Shown piece after piece: positions 27,201-42,200 of a stretch of 64,000 bases of DNA. The stretch is from Gavia stellata (Eukaryota; Chordata; Aves; Gaviiformes; Gaviidae), in the NCBI RefSeq assembly GCF_030936135.1, contig NC_082595.1, forward strand, positions 75,922,135 to 75,986,134. The letters run 5' to 3'. The notes beneath the pieces were generated by a model. The model made no database searches. It was not told where the DNA came from and saw only the letters and a program-made list of their open reading frames with translations. How positions within the stretch are numbered: the stretch's first letter is position 1; each line of letters begins with the position of its first letter. The position numbers and the translations under genes were made by a program.

Positions 27201-30200
27201 ATTATTCATCCAGAAAGATGAACAACAACTTTAGATTAAAAAAATATATACACACATGCATATATTTAACCTAACGTAGTCTCCAATGAAAATATATACT
27301 GAAAAATGGTAGAAACCAGCCAAAAATTGTTACCTGCAAGCCAACTTGATTTTGAAATGGAGTTGCTGGAGTATGTGGTAGGAAATATGGGAGCTGACTG
27401 TAGGGAGTAGAAATTTGACATCCTGGTTGAAAGTTGTTCTTTACAACTGGTGTTCTGAAACTAAAAGGAAATTATGAACAATATCTGCATTTAGTTGTGG
27501 TTTTTTTTTTTTTTAAGATTATTCTAACAAAGTTGAAGTCTTCAGTGCTTCTTGAAAGTTAAACCCTACTGACTAGCAAAAGCCCAAGCCTTTGCTACAT
27601 TCAATAATTAGTATTAAGATCACCTCATCTTTTAAGTCAAGAAGTCCTTTAGAAGTACACTTAAACTATAACATACTTAGGAAATATTTCTTAAAACAGT
27701 AACTAACTAAAACCCCATCTACTAGCTGGCACTCCCCATAAACCAGAAAAATTAAAGCAACATATAACTAGAAGAGCTGACCATAAGACAGCAACATAGT
27801 CTGAGCCACAGTTAGTTTTCTTTAGCTTACGGTTCTTTATTCAAAACCTTTTTAGAGGAAGAGAGACTTTTTTTTTTTAAAGTGAGCATATTGAAACAAA
27901 CAACTTCAAGGCAATCCTGAGAGGGTTTTTTTGAGAGCTTTAGCTATGCTATATATGAGCAGAAAGATCATGTATTTAAGAAAACTAAAGATTGCAAGAA
28001 ATCCTTTATGTTTTTTGATTTGTTCCTTTGATGTGTCTACGATACATTTAGTTATATTACCAAATACAGTTTTTTCCACAGTATTTACAGAAATTGATGC
28101 TAAGGACAGAACTGGAAAAGAATTTACATACCTAGGACTCTCTTGTAGAGAACAAAACGACAGAAGTTTGAAAAAGACAGTCAAAAGCACAGCTCTCACT
28201 GAACACAAGCACTCAACAATTCTGCATATTTACTGTGTGCAATGAGAATTTAATTTTTTTACATTTCCATATTATCAAAGTTTGAAAGAAGCGAGAACAG
28301 AATCTATTCAAGGACCCTTTTTATCAAGTTCCATCATGAGATGTGCTTCATTTACTACATATAATCTAAACTCTACAGCTACAGAGACAGAGGTCCTACC
28401 AACAGAACAGTGCTTACTCATCATACGGCCTTGACCTATATGATTCATCCTAGAGACTTATGAAAATAGTAAGTAATCATATAATTAGAAAGATTTATCA
28501 ACATATGCACAGGGGTTTATGCCTAATTTAAGATTGTATGGATAAACAAATGCTAGCATTTCCTGACTTGAGTGCTCAATATATAGTTATCAATCTAAAA
28601 AGCCTGTCAACCACAAAAAAAACAAGGCATCCAAAAGAAAGTGTCATGTAGCAGAGATAAGAGAAAGAGGTAAATGCTGTAATAAGGACTTATGATTTGA
28701 TAGTGTACTTCCAAAATGCTGAAAAGCTGACAGGGAAGACAAAGTTCCCTAAATACAGTCTGAATCTTCAAGTCAGGCACTTGACATCAAATGTTAGAAG
28801 TACTTGGAAATAGTGTTTGCTATCTGAAAAGAAAAGCTTAAGGAACCCTGTTAAAAACTGCTGAAGTCTTTCCAGAGATCGACTACTGTTTACGAGAGTG
28901 CAGCTCAAAGAAGTGGCTTACCAGTCCATATAGTCATTATATGTGGTGCTTGGTGTTCCACAAACATGTGATGGATCATTTTTCTTAGAAACAGCATCTG
29001 GTGGTGATAAACCTCTTGAAACAGGATGGCCAGATTGTTCAAGACTTGATTGTCTTCCCTACAGAGGGCAAAGCAAGTATTATTCCACACAAGGAGCCAC
29101 AATTAAGAACACAGAAATCACTTTTTCAACATGTGAAAGCTGCTGCAGCTAGAAAACCACTACATATTCCTGTTACTTTACCTCTCTATAGCAGCTTTTC
29201 TGTGTCACTTCTTGAATAGGCCATTTTTTTCTGGCGTTAACACAGTTTAGTTTCATCTGATCCAACTGCTTTCTATAGCTTTCACCAGAACTAGATTGTT
29301 GCTGTTGACTTTCCAGACTCCTTGGCTCTGGTAACTTCAGCTTCTGATGCTGGACTTTTTCTGAAAAAAAAAAAAAAAAAAAATCAGATTATTAAAAAGA
29401 CTTGATACTTAGTACTTGAAACAGTTTCTAGTAGATTTATCCTACAGTTTCTAGAAGAATTTTACCTCATTTTCTATAGCAGAATAAATGAACACAGTTG
29501 ACTTACTGGAATCAGGCATTAAAAGGCATTAACGTAATCTTCAGGATTCATACTCAGTTCAGTGTAGTAACATGGCAACTTTCTTCAAAATCTTAGGATA
29601 CTACTATAACAGTAACAGATACAACTGTTTCCTTCACCAATACACAGAACAAGATCATATGCGTCATTTGTACTACAACATACTGGGACACTGAGCCAGT
29701 TTATAAAGCGTTTAAGATAAGCTTATTGCAATACTTCTAATTAGAAGTCTGTTGTCTGTGACAATAGGCAACTTATAAACCAGTGTAATGACTGAAGCCA
29801 GAGGCATTAAGGGACAAGGCATGCTCCATCTCATGGTTTCTTTTGCAGAGGTATATAGGACATTGAATTGCTGAAAAATTGCAGGGCAGGCTGCAAGTAG
29901 CATAGCCCAAGTGTTCCTTCACACACTCGTTCACTTTTCTCTTCAAATGACTAGAAAGCAGTATTCCAGGCTAAGCAGCAGTTGAGTGCAATTCAGCTAC
30001 CAAAGGACTGAGCTACTACAACCAGCATCTTGTCTGGAAGCTTCAATGAAGCATAAACATGCTCGACCTGAAACCCAAACTGTTCACAGTGCAAGTCAAT
30101 GGGAAAGGTTTTGCTTGAGGGAACACTGAAGTTGAAAAATCACCATTTTTCAAATTAAATGTTGTGCTCTCCTACAATAGGTGGGTACATATATAATCCT

Positions 30201-33200
30201 AAATCCAACTCTTGCAATATTATCAGACATTTTCACCTAATTTCTTCAGCAGGATCAGAAATCAGAAAGCCATCTGGGGAACTAGATTTCTGATGAAACA
30301 CATAAGTGGCAGGTAACTGTAAAAGATTAGTACACTTATCCCATATTCCATGGTGTTGGTGCTAAGTCATTAGTAGTGATCTTCTAAATTTTACCAGCCC
30401 TGAAATACTTGCTGTAAATCTGAGTTTTTTATAACATTTCCCAGAAAGACCACAATGTAAGGTGGTCTCACGCCACCCCTGTTTCTATGTCATGAGGTGA
30501 CCTCACACAATAGTCAAACTCCATGCATTAGATAAATACTTAAGTAGAGCTTAGGTTATTTCTGGAATACACCAAAATTGTCTGTTTCCAAAATAAGTTA
30601 AAAATCATTCCCCGAAAGCATGTTAATAACACAATAAGAATCTCAGCCATTCAAATGATAGCAAAACTTAGATGTCTTTAAAAAATAAAATTTCTAGAAA
30701 TTAGACAGAAGCATCATCATGTGCTATCTTTACAGATAATCAAGGAGCACAAGGAACAATACAGTTAAGGGTGAAACACCATGTCATTTAAAGCAAGAGC
30801 ATTCACGGTAATCAAAAGTTTAACAGCATATTTGATTGACACTGAAATTTAATATGCCTCTGAAAAGTACACATTTGGTATAAGTATCATTCACACAAAG
30901 GATCCCTGCAGTACAAGTTCATAAACTGGATTACACTGATTATATGGAAAGAATGGTGAAAAGAATTCAGGGGTTTTTGCAAGACATAGGAAAAAAGGGG
31001 CAAACAATTTGCCTTTTAACAAAGTGTTTTCATACTTTTGGGAAACCTCATAAGAAAGTAACTATGACATTAAAGAAACTTATTTATTTTATACTTTTCC
31101 CAAAGATTAAGATGCATGCATATGCTGTGGTAAAACTCAGGTGAGGAAAACACTATATTATAACAAGAAATGCCTTAAAGTGGCATAAATTTAACATGTA
31201 CAAGTAAAAGTGCATGGGGCAGTGAAGCTGACCAAAGACAACAGATACTAACAGATGAAACCAAGAAAAAGACAAGAGAAGCCTGACCAAAGCAGAAGGA
31301 AATAGTTCAGATGTCATAGAATCATAGAATGGTTTGGAAGGGACCTTAAAGATCATCTAGTTCCAACCCTCCTGCCATGGGCAGGGACACCTTCCACTAG
31401 AGCAGGTTGCTCAAAGCCCTGTCCAACCTGGCCTTGAACACTTCCAGGGATGGGGCATCCACAACCTCCCTGGGCAATCTGTTCCAGTGCCTCTCCACCC
31501 TCACCCACCCGTATGTGAACAATCCTAAAATGAGAAGTAGTCTCCAATATGTAAACAGCAGCAGAAAAAGCTACCTAGAGTTTCATGTACTAATGGGTAA
31601 ACAGGATAGAAAGCAGAGGGCTGAAAGCAACAGATGACGCAGATGTTCTGCATTCAGAGAGAACTGCAGGAGCTTTGCAGTTTTTTCAAGTGAAAGACAA
31701 TGTCATGGTCTCACCTTTTTAAGCTTACTTCAGCCAAAACAATCTCAGATTAAACTTAAACAAAAGAAATTAGAGCTATGGCATCTATAGGGCAAACTAG
31801 GAGAAGCAAACTGCTGTAATTTGAGTCTGTCTCAAAAAACTCTAAATAGACTACCCCTCAAGAACATTATAATCCTTAGTTTGAATTTCTCTCAGCCAAC
31901 ATCCACCTTTTTTGGTATAAACTGGCACTGTTACCTGATACTCTGGCAACATTTTTCTACACTCAGGCTGGCAAGTCTTAATCTGAAATCTTGCGTTGTT
32001 GCTATTTCTATGCCTATTTATGTTGTGTATTGTAAGAGCTAAGGACATAATGAATTAGCACTGCACATTGGCACTTTACTTCAAGCCCAGCACTCCACAT
32101 TTTTAGACAGTGTTACAGTGAGGTTTTTGCGGGTTTTGGTTTTGGGGGTTTTTGTTTTGTTTTTTGTTGTTGTGGGGTTTTGTTTGGTTTTGCTACTTTC
32201 ACAGGTACCACTCAAAAGCCAAATTTTAATTAAAGGCTCCTCAATTCTAAACAGACCAACTTTTTCACTTTTTGAAGAATATTTTATTATGCAATGCTTT
32301 TTTTTTAAATACAGAACATCAAATTTTCAATGCTTATTCTATTTCAAACTACTAAATCATCACATATTAGTTACCTTCTCTTTTCATTGTAAGACTTGTA
32401 TCCATTTTGGTTTTGAGAGTCACAGTTGAATTGGTAGCTGTTTCTAAGCTGTTCTCATCCAACATCTGCAACTGCAAAGAATTTTTTTCTTGTAAGGACT
32501 AAAGAAAACAAAAAGCATCTTAAAAAGAATCAAAGGAGATCCCAAGCGTAGTGTCTGAAAGATTTTCTTATGATAATTAATGGCTGATGCACCACAAAGC
32601 AAATATCCTTCAGAAAACAGTACAGGGTACACAAACAAATATTACTCATACTATTTTTAAATCCATCAACACTCTAAATTTCCATCATACAGTTTCTATA
32701 ACGAAGACCTAAATGCTTTCTATTCTTGAATTTTCTTTTGGGTGATGGGGACACAGGACATGAAAATGCAAGGCACAGCTCAAAATCAACCTCTATCCAA
32801 AGTCATAATTTACAGCTCCATAGAACACTTAATGAACTCAGTTAAATGGACTTCATCGAATAGAGTACTTCCCATAACAACTCATGACTACAGCTGAAAG
32901 AGCTCCTGTAGTCAAGACCAAATCTGTTTATCCCCTCTTCGTAAATCATGACAGATTTTTAACACCTCCCTCATTTCTTCCATCAGATGTATTGTTCAGA
33001 GGAAGCTCTTCCTTAATGCCTGATTATGCATAACAATTTTCAAATTTAAAAGCCACCATAAACATTTCTATTCACAACTGATTACTTAACATAAAGGAAA
33101 ATTCTACCTTACTTTTCTTGAATTGAAAAAAGCATTATTATTTTCCTTCCTAATACCATAGGACAGCCAGGCAGAGTTCCTTGTATTTATTTTTAAAAGA

Positions 33201-36200
33201 TTTAAGTTACCTTTAAGTCTCCCAGGTCATGTGAATCACTCCCACTAGATTTCAGTTCTAATGGTGGAAAAGGTGCAATGAAGGCTGTACATTTGGAGCT
33301 GGGTATTTGCCTATCGAAATAACATTGTTAGTTACATCACATGCCAACATATAATGTAATGATTACCTTTTGTGAACCAGATGAAAAAGGCAGTTTTGTG
33401 AAGACTTTTGGATACAAGTTTCAAATATACAGAAAAGCAGGTCTACTCTGACAGCCAAGTGAGAAACAACACAGAAAGAAAATCTGTAACAATGCCACCA
33501 TCATCCTATGAGAAATACCTTATCCCAGTACTTTCACAGATTCAGAATACTGGGCTTTAACTAACTTCTGAGAGGCTGAGTATGTAGGTTTTATTCTTTG
33601 GTTACATATTTCTCCCCGAAGTTCCCATTTCTACATGAATTTAATCACACAGCAATAATAGAGGAAGAAAGTTAGCATAACAAACTTCATCGGGGGAGGG
33701 AGGTTTCTCCTGTTTACTTTCAAGCTATGCTACATGTTACCTAACTGTAGCAAAGTGCTATTTTAGTTGGCAGATTCTTCCACAGCTGAACAGTTATTCA
33801 CAATGAAATGTGCATCATCACTTTCTTAATATAATCATTATGGTATGGATTATATTAAAAGTCTTTTGGAAGTTACAAGACTGCCTTATATCTAATTTTA
33901 GAAACTGGAATACACAAATGTAAAGTTATTTTGAACAAAATTTATTTTTGCCTTAGTCTCCATTTCTTTTGAGCCTACCGATCAGCCAGAACAAAAAATT
34001 GATCTTTGCATATTCTCATACAAAGCATCTGAGTAGCAAGGTCAGTAGTAGTTTATTGCAATACGTATTGCAATTATAATGACTATTTGTCAATAATCTA
34101 AAGATCAATTTTAACCTTCTTAACATCTGACATTCCCACTATCCAATAAAAACACTGTTAAAAATGAGTATTAAAATCTGTTGTGCTGTAGTAAACCCAA
34201 TAACCATACCTCTTCATAACACTAGCTGTAAGTGGGACATCCGTCTTCTCCACATCATCACCAGCATCAGTTACTAGTTTAACAGGAACCCTCCCAAAAG
34301 GGCAGGCCTAAGAGCAAACTGAAAGTTACCAGATGTGTAAAGCAGAATGAAAACTTTAAGATTTTGAAGCAAAATGTTACATGTTCTACCTGGTTAGATT
34401 TGTTTAGTGGTCTTAATGGATTGTGGTAATTAACTAGAGCATCAAGTTCCTGTGACTTCTCCTCCCTGAAAGCAAAGAAAAAAAACCCACTGTAGTGTGT
34501 ATTTGGTTTTAGTTTAAATGACATTTTAAGAAATTAAATAAGAAATCAAGCCATTACCCAAGCAAAAGTCTGGTAATAGTAGCAGAATTTTCACCAGAAT
34601 CATTCCGTTTAACACTTCTGTTATTTCCAACTATGCTCTGAAGTCCAGACTCTTGTGTACTTGATACTGTAGGTAAATTAGTTAGAATTATTCAGATAAT
34701 ACTGCAGATTTTATTTGTTTCAAAAGAAAAAAGTTCCTTCATAATAAGTGAAATTTAAAAATACATACATTTGCAGTAATCTAGTATCAATGACATATAT
34801 CACTGTTTTCTACTGATCTAGACAGACATTTTATATAATTATGTAAGATACACTAATTCAGATGAAAAAAGAAAAAACCCAAACACAGACTTACAACCAG
34901 AAGGAGCTTTCCAGGATAAGCACAAAATGGCCTGTAACAATTGTTAAATATACCTATATAGAAAACAAGTAGCTAATATAGTTGTAAACTATGTTTAAAA
35001 ACATAAAAGGGAGATTCGAGATGTCCAAAGACTATCCAAGTAATTTAATTTCTAACTGAAAAACCTTACTGTTAATCTTATCCTATATGCAAAAGGAAGA
35101 ATACAAGTACCAAAAACATTGGTTTAAATAGTATCTTGGGGGAATGAGGAAGAAACCCACGCTTTCAGAGCAAGATGATTTTCTAAATCTACATTCTGAG
35201 AATAAACCTCCACTCCAAAACAGCATCATCCAAAGGATGCTTCTGAAGCTTGCTCCACAAGTATTCATCAGGAGATTTAAAACTGCTTACATTTGGATTA
35301 TTTCATTGTTCATTCCAATTATTTATCAGCACATGTGATGAGGACACTCACACCTAAATAACTATAATAAATCCTAAATTAATCCTTACAAACTCCCTGC
35401 TACTGCAGAGACCCAAGATACTGATAATATCTCTGATCTGTCCTGTTCTTGTGCTGAACGCCTGCTTTTGGGCTCTAATTTCATTTATATTATTTCTTTT
35501 TGATACAAGATTTTTGTGCCACCTGTTATGTTTCTGTAGACCCATCTGGATTTAAAGCATTTAACAGGTGCCTGCAATTGCAAAAGCATGCAACCTTATG
35601 ATTTTCACTAGACTGCAAAAAAGGTAGCAATCACAACATAAATAGGTAAATCTTTCACAGGCATACCTTCTCCTTTAGGTTTTTCAGTACAATTTCTGGA
35701 AGGCTGCATACTAAATCCCTAGAACTACCCACTGTGTCAGAGTTATAAGACAGGAATCAGGACATCAGAATTACCAATCATTAGTTAAACACTTGCTTTT
35801 CTCCCTCAGATTCTCCTTTCCCCTCTCAGAAAGAGGGACACTTTAAATACAGACAGTTTTACTCATTAAAACCCTAAGAAGCTTCCCAATTTCAGTTACT
35901 GAACATGGTTTTCATACTGACAAATCCTAGGCTGAAAGAAATTTCACTCCCCTCCAAACCTCCCGACAGAGTTAGACACATTCCCTTCTAGAGCCAACTC
36001 TAACCAGCTGAAGAATTTACTAGTTCAGTGACTTGTTACCAAAGACATTTTGCTGGTCCCTCCACCTCACTGACCTGCCAACACAGCACTTGAGAGTAAT
36101 CCCTAATTCCTATCAGGTAACTTCAGCTGAATTAGTCTAAGTAATTGGCTGGGTTTAATTAAACCAGTTGCTTTCACTGATAGCAAATTTGAGAGTTGTC

Positions 36201-39200
36201 TTATAAGCTGTGCTCTACTGCCAGGTCAAGGAAGACCAAGGCAGGCAATAGCAAACAGCTCATTCACCAGCCACATCTTGATCCAGTAGAGAGTCTTGCT
36301 CAGTTATTGAAGATCTGGCAAGAGTTGCACAAAGTTGTACAGTAAACTTAAAAAGAAACATTAAGTCAACTCCTAGTCACCTTATTAATGAGCTTTGTGA
36401 AAATAAAGTATATATTTCAGGTGTACTTTACAGTAAGCAGAACACAAAATCAAGTTATTTGAAAAGTCATTCCAGGACCTCAAAACCACAAATAAACACC
36501 TCAGAACAACATGGTCATCATCCAAACTATTTTTGCCTAGACATGAAGAAGGCAAGGTCATTTCTTAGAGATGAACAAAATGACCACAAGAAGTCAGAAC
36601 ACACTAATGCAAATATATCAACACTTTAGTAACTGCCCAGGAACACGTTGTGTTTATGTGTTACGATATAGAAAAGGTAGCTTAATTCTTCATTTAGGGA
36701 ACATTGTTGAGTACGAGCTATTTTAAGAGCCTTCAGATATACACTAACCTCTTAAATTCTGTTACTTTCCTGACAAGCCCTTTTAAAAATTGAAATTAGT
36801 ATCTGATTATTCAGATAGAAAGATCTCTTCCACAGTACAAAATATTTTTTAAAATATAATCAGACACCAATGAACATGTATTTAAAAAAAATTAAAGACA
36901 ACTAAAATACTATATAATGTGATCTTCTGTATCACATAGGCCTTGTTTTCCATCAGTATGGGAAATTATTTGCTTGACCAATAAACAGAAGCACTCATGG
37001 GTACCCACAGCCTCAAGAAATCACAATTTAAGGACTTTTATATTCAATTTCTCTTAACATTTTCAAATTCTGGATCAGTTCATTAAAATTAATTTGTTTA
37101 TTTTCAATCCTCCCATGTCTCCCTTCTACCTTCAGCCAGCAGAAGCCAGACTTCTGGCAGATGAACACTGAAGTATTAGATATTTCTAGGCCTTAATTTT
37201 TTTATAAACTACTTATGCCAATAGACTAAACTACTCAGTTAAATAAAAGACAAGTGCCTCAGTGTATAATGTAGTTCATAGTTTCTGTTTACATAACACT
37301 GAACATAGTTTTGAATTAGCAGTTTACCAATCCAGTCCCATCACCACCTCACACCCGCCCCCCACACAAAGATTTTTTGCCCAAGCTTACCACTGGACTC
37401 TCACATTCAGTTGGTGATCTACAATACTTTTCTTCCTTCACATACTGAGACAGCCTATCTACCTCATACTACTCATGACTACAGTTGGACTCTATCTTTT
37501 CCAACCTAAATGAATCTAAAATTATTTTATAATCTACATTTTTGAAGTACTAAATTGTTTTTTCCCCCCGATTAAACATGTTTGCACCTGATACGTCAAA
37601 TACTTTAGATTGCTGTGCACGAATGAAAGAGGGGAAAAAGGAATTAAACCAAAGGCTTCTAGACTTGCTGCACAGTTTTTATATTTGCATCACTATACTA
37701 TAACTGCATATAACTTGTCAAAAGCTTTCTGAACAATCTTTTGAAGCTGTGAAGAAATACACTGCCATATACAGCACTCCTGTTTTCAAATAAAAAGCTT
37801 TCAAAAGCAGCTCTTTAAATGGAAATATGAGGCAAGACTTAAATGTCTACACATTAAAACAGTCTCTATTGCTCCAGAAGAATCATACAAATTCACTTAA
37901 AGCCAAGTTCAGTGATTTAGGCCACATACGTCCCTGAGTTTGAGATTTCAAGTCTAGTGTTATTTGCCTTTTAAATTTTTATCTTTAAATAACTGAATTA
38001 ATATTTAGCATTTTTCAAATACCTTATGTTAGAAGTTCATATAAATGAAAAAATAAACAAGCCTACTCTCCCCTCAAAGTTCACTGCTTCTTAAGTGGCA
38101 GACAGGCTTTTGCCATGTATTCTCTCATAGGTATTCCCTTAGCTTTGCAGCAAGTAAAGCAAATAATATCAGACAGAAATTGTACAATCTCTGAAGGATA
38201 TTCCACAGGATGTTCTCCTGTGGCACAGTACATCAGCTGTGGCACTTACAATGTCTGTATCTGATTAATGGTAAACAGAATAGGACCAAAAATAAAGTTT
38301 ATTAAAAAATTAATACCATAACTGAATATTATTGCTAGTGTTGCCAAATGTTTGTGTTCACCCACCCCCCCACCCGACACACACACAACTAGTGTTTCAC
38401 ACAAAGGTTGATTCAACAGGAGCCAGCCAGATCTCAAACCACATTCCTGAAGACATACCCCTAAGGAAATTAAATCAGACCTATTTTTCACTAATTCTGT
38501 CTTTATACAAAGCAAAAATATGGAAGTGTTAGACACCACTCTGGACGAGTTAGTTACATGCACTTAAATATTTAAGTTGAACCGTGTTTTTTGCTCAATT
38601 CCACTCCAAACAAATTTATCTCTTGAAAACTTCATGAGGTAACTGTTCCCTTATTGAAGTTATATACCCAGCAACCAGTATCAGTTATGTTTTGATATAG
38701 CCAAGCACTTCAATTTTGTACTGATAAATACACAGGTTTTGTCCCTTTGTAAAATAAATATAAAGTTGAAATGGATTATTTTTCCTAGATTTGGCATCAC
38801 TGAAATGACTGCCAGAACTTCACCAGTCTGTCACAAGATACACCTCAAAGTAAGCTATCTGTATAGTTTAGTCTGTATGTTTCAGTTCTAATTCTTCTCT
38901 ACACCAGTAGCTCTTATTTCAAACTTTCAGCTGTAAGTCTTTCTTACAAAGTACAAATACCTAATGACAGTCAGAGGAACACCCTCTGCAGAATTAGAGA
39001 ATCTACCATGCTAGGGATCCTGCAAACTACAGTTACTGCATTGAAGATGGAACCAAATATTAAAGGAATAAGATAGGTAATATAAATATGACCATTTATT
39101 AGACAACAGCAAATTATGAGTTCATATCTAGAAGGGACAAGCATTGCAAAGTTTTTCAATCTAGAATTACCACGTGCATAAACTCAACCAATATTTTAAG

Positions 39201-42200
39201 AAATTGCAATTACCTGCGAAGTTCTCTTTCTCCTCATCTGAAAGCAACTGCTTTTTTTGTGAATGAAAGTTTTGTAGAGCAGTTTCCAACATTTCTAGTG
39301 GAACAGCAGAGCACTCCACAGCTTTCTGAAGGAGCTGCTTACACTTCTTCACATTTCCTAAGCAGTAAGAAACAGAGTTACAAAACAAGGAGATAGAACA
39401 CAATTACACTGGGGGAACATAGTCTTTTTTTAAAGACGTGACTACATTCATGCTGTCTTATATTCACTTTGCATCACCCTCTGAAGCCGTTGTTCATTAG
39501 GCACTTCCCCCCCCCACCTTAGATATCCACTTTAAGGATACTGCCTGGAACTAGTTACAAGTGAATCATGTAAATCCCTTTTTCACATGAAGTTGAACAC
39601 CAAGTCACAAAATATGCTTTATGAACTCACAAAACTGCATTCACAGTATTCGTTTAGAGTTACAGGAACTGTATGGAAATACCACACAAATTTTAAAATC
39701 CTTTTTTCTTTAGTATCAGCAAGGAAAGACGACCTTTATGGACTTTCATTTTTATCTGACCAGGTACAAACTTTATTATATATACATTATAAAACATCTT
39801 TAATGCATTTAATAGAAATCAAAGTTTAAAGCAGCTGTTGTTCATACAACAAATCATACATCATTACTCCAGAAAGCCCTACAGTTAAGAAAAGTTACTA
39901 AATGCCATAAACAGAGATTGAAAAGAACTGGGGGGAAGAGGGGGTGTTTTAACGAAACATATTGAAAGCAATCCGTTTACATATATAAGCATGTACACAT
40001 ACAGCTATATAAAAAAATCATAAGAGTTAAATAAGGAAAGAAGTGCACTGCAATCAAAATCTTCCTTGGTTTAAGAGAGCATCAGGGCAAAATGATGCAA
40101 TGTTTTGTTACAGCTGTTAATGCCCCTGAAGTCCCAAATGCCCTTCTTCCTCAGTTCAAAGCAGCAAAATGTAAACCACTTTGTTCTTACAGGTGCCACA
40201 TACATATATAATTATTTCTTATACTGTATAATAGTATATTTCAGAGCTCCATGATGTCTCCAGCACTCAAAACTCCACTAATAACTGAAGTTAGATGTCA
40301 ATGTTGCCTGCAGTTCAGACTGAGGGGGGAGTGGGGAGTATATGTTAGGAACTTATGCTTAACTAACCTATTATAAAAATATTAAATAAGTGATGTTGGA
40401 GACTGAAGCAAGGAAACACCAAAATAAGATTGGCTATGATTTCATTTAAATCTATTTTGTACATATTTGTTATAACTTGGTTTTTAACAATATAATCAAA
40501 TACTATTTTTCTCCCAAATCCTTCGCAAGTGGATGGGCTTAGTAATTCTTTTTTAGAATCCTTAACCAGCATTCTACTTTTCGCTATATTTAGTAACCAC
40601 ACATTGCTTCAACAAGACCTGCTACTCAAAATGAAGAGTAATTCCCCCTAGGATTATGTGCCTCACTGAATAAGAAATAACATGATACCAAAACAGCTAT
40701 GTGAAAAATTAACTGCTCCATCCCCCTTAGCAGATGATGCACAAAAGTGAAGCCAGAAAGTATCTGTGAGTTTCAATCAAGTCCACTTCACACACAAAAA
40801 GACTGGATGATCCACCTAAGCATAACATTTTATACAGCCAAAAGTAGAGTTTTATTTATGGTCATGAGTTCCAACCAATTCACAGCACATCTTCTTTCAA
40901 GCACACTACCCAAGGCACACCAAAAGTGACAAAGAGACAGCTCCTCATCTGACCTATTTAAATGAAGTTGTATTCAGCATTTAAATAAAAACAAAACAGA
41001 ATGTCACCTTTATTGTGTCACTCCATTTTCAGGTCATGAATATTAAATTTAAGGAAATCAATATCAATTTGCCAACCACAATTTCAGAATTTTGACTTGA
41101 GCTTTAGCTCACAATTTTGCTCAAGACAGGGAAGTGAATGTATAATTTTTTTCTTCTTAATACGAAGGGAAACACAGATTAATCCAGAAGCAATTGCCAG
41201 GTGTGCCAAAGCACTGCTGAAATGACCAGGATGAGGAGGTAAGAATGTACTGCCTTCCTCCTTTCCCTCTGACCTAAGCTGGACACACTCAGTGAAAAAG
41301 TAACAGTGCTTTTAAATTAACAATACACAACTCACATGTTACATAAATACTCTTTGAAGCACACAGCAGGGACACTATAGCTCTGTCCACATTACCAAAT
41401 GTCAAACAGACCAGCTCAAGGGCGACAGATATAAATCAGTGAGCACACTAGAGATAAAACAAAGCCAATCGTAAATGGCTTATTCCTTTCGGATTAGGAT
41501 TTCATTTCATGTTGACTATTTGCCAACAAAGTAAAAGAAACCATTGCATTAACACAACCCATCGCTACGCAGTAATTAAACTCACAAGTGATTGTGACAG
41601 AAAGATAAATTTAGCATTGGTAACCACTAGTAACATTTCTACACTTCACTTAAATTACACAATAGGTTTTCTTTATTACACTTCTTTGACAATATCTTTA
41701 TTATTGAAGTATTACTGTTTTATTATATTTTTTTAATAAGCATGCAGTGCACACTAAACATTTTTGGGTAGGCAGCACAACCCTGCTACCAAGTACCAGG
41801 GCCGCCTCCACTACACACAATAGGAAAGAAGTGACATAAGCCAAGGTGAACTTTGTGGCCCAAAGTATTGATGACCTATTGTTCTAGATATATTAGAGCA
41901 TAACTTACAGAGTCTAGAATAGTTTAGAGAACTGGAAGAGCAAAAGCAAGAAAAATCCTCATAAAGAGTTTAAGAAGTGAAGGAGAAAGGAAAATAAAAA
42001 AAGCCAAGTGACACGAAGTTAATCATTCATCACCTCCTACCAGCAGACCGATGCCCAGCCAGTCTCCAAGAAACTGCTCCTGTGGAAAGACTATCCCCCA
42101 GTTTTTTATTGCTAAGCATGATGCTTTATGGCATGGAATATCCCTTTCGTCAATGTGGGTCAGCTGTCCCAGCTCTGTCTGCTGCCAACACCTCTTGCCA

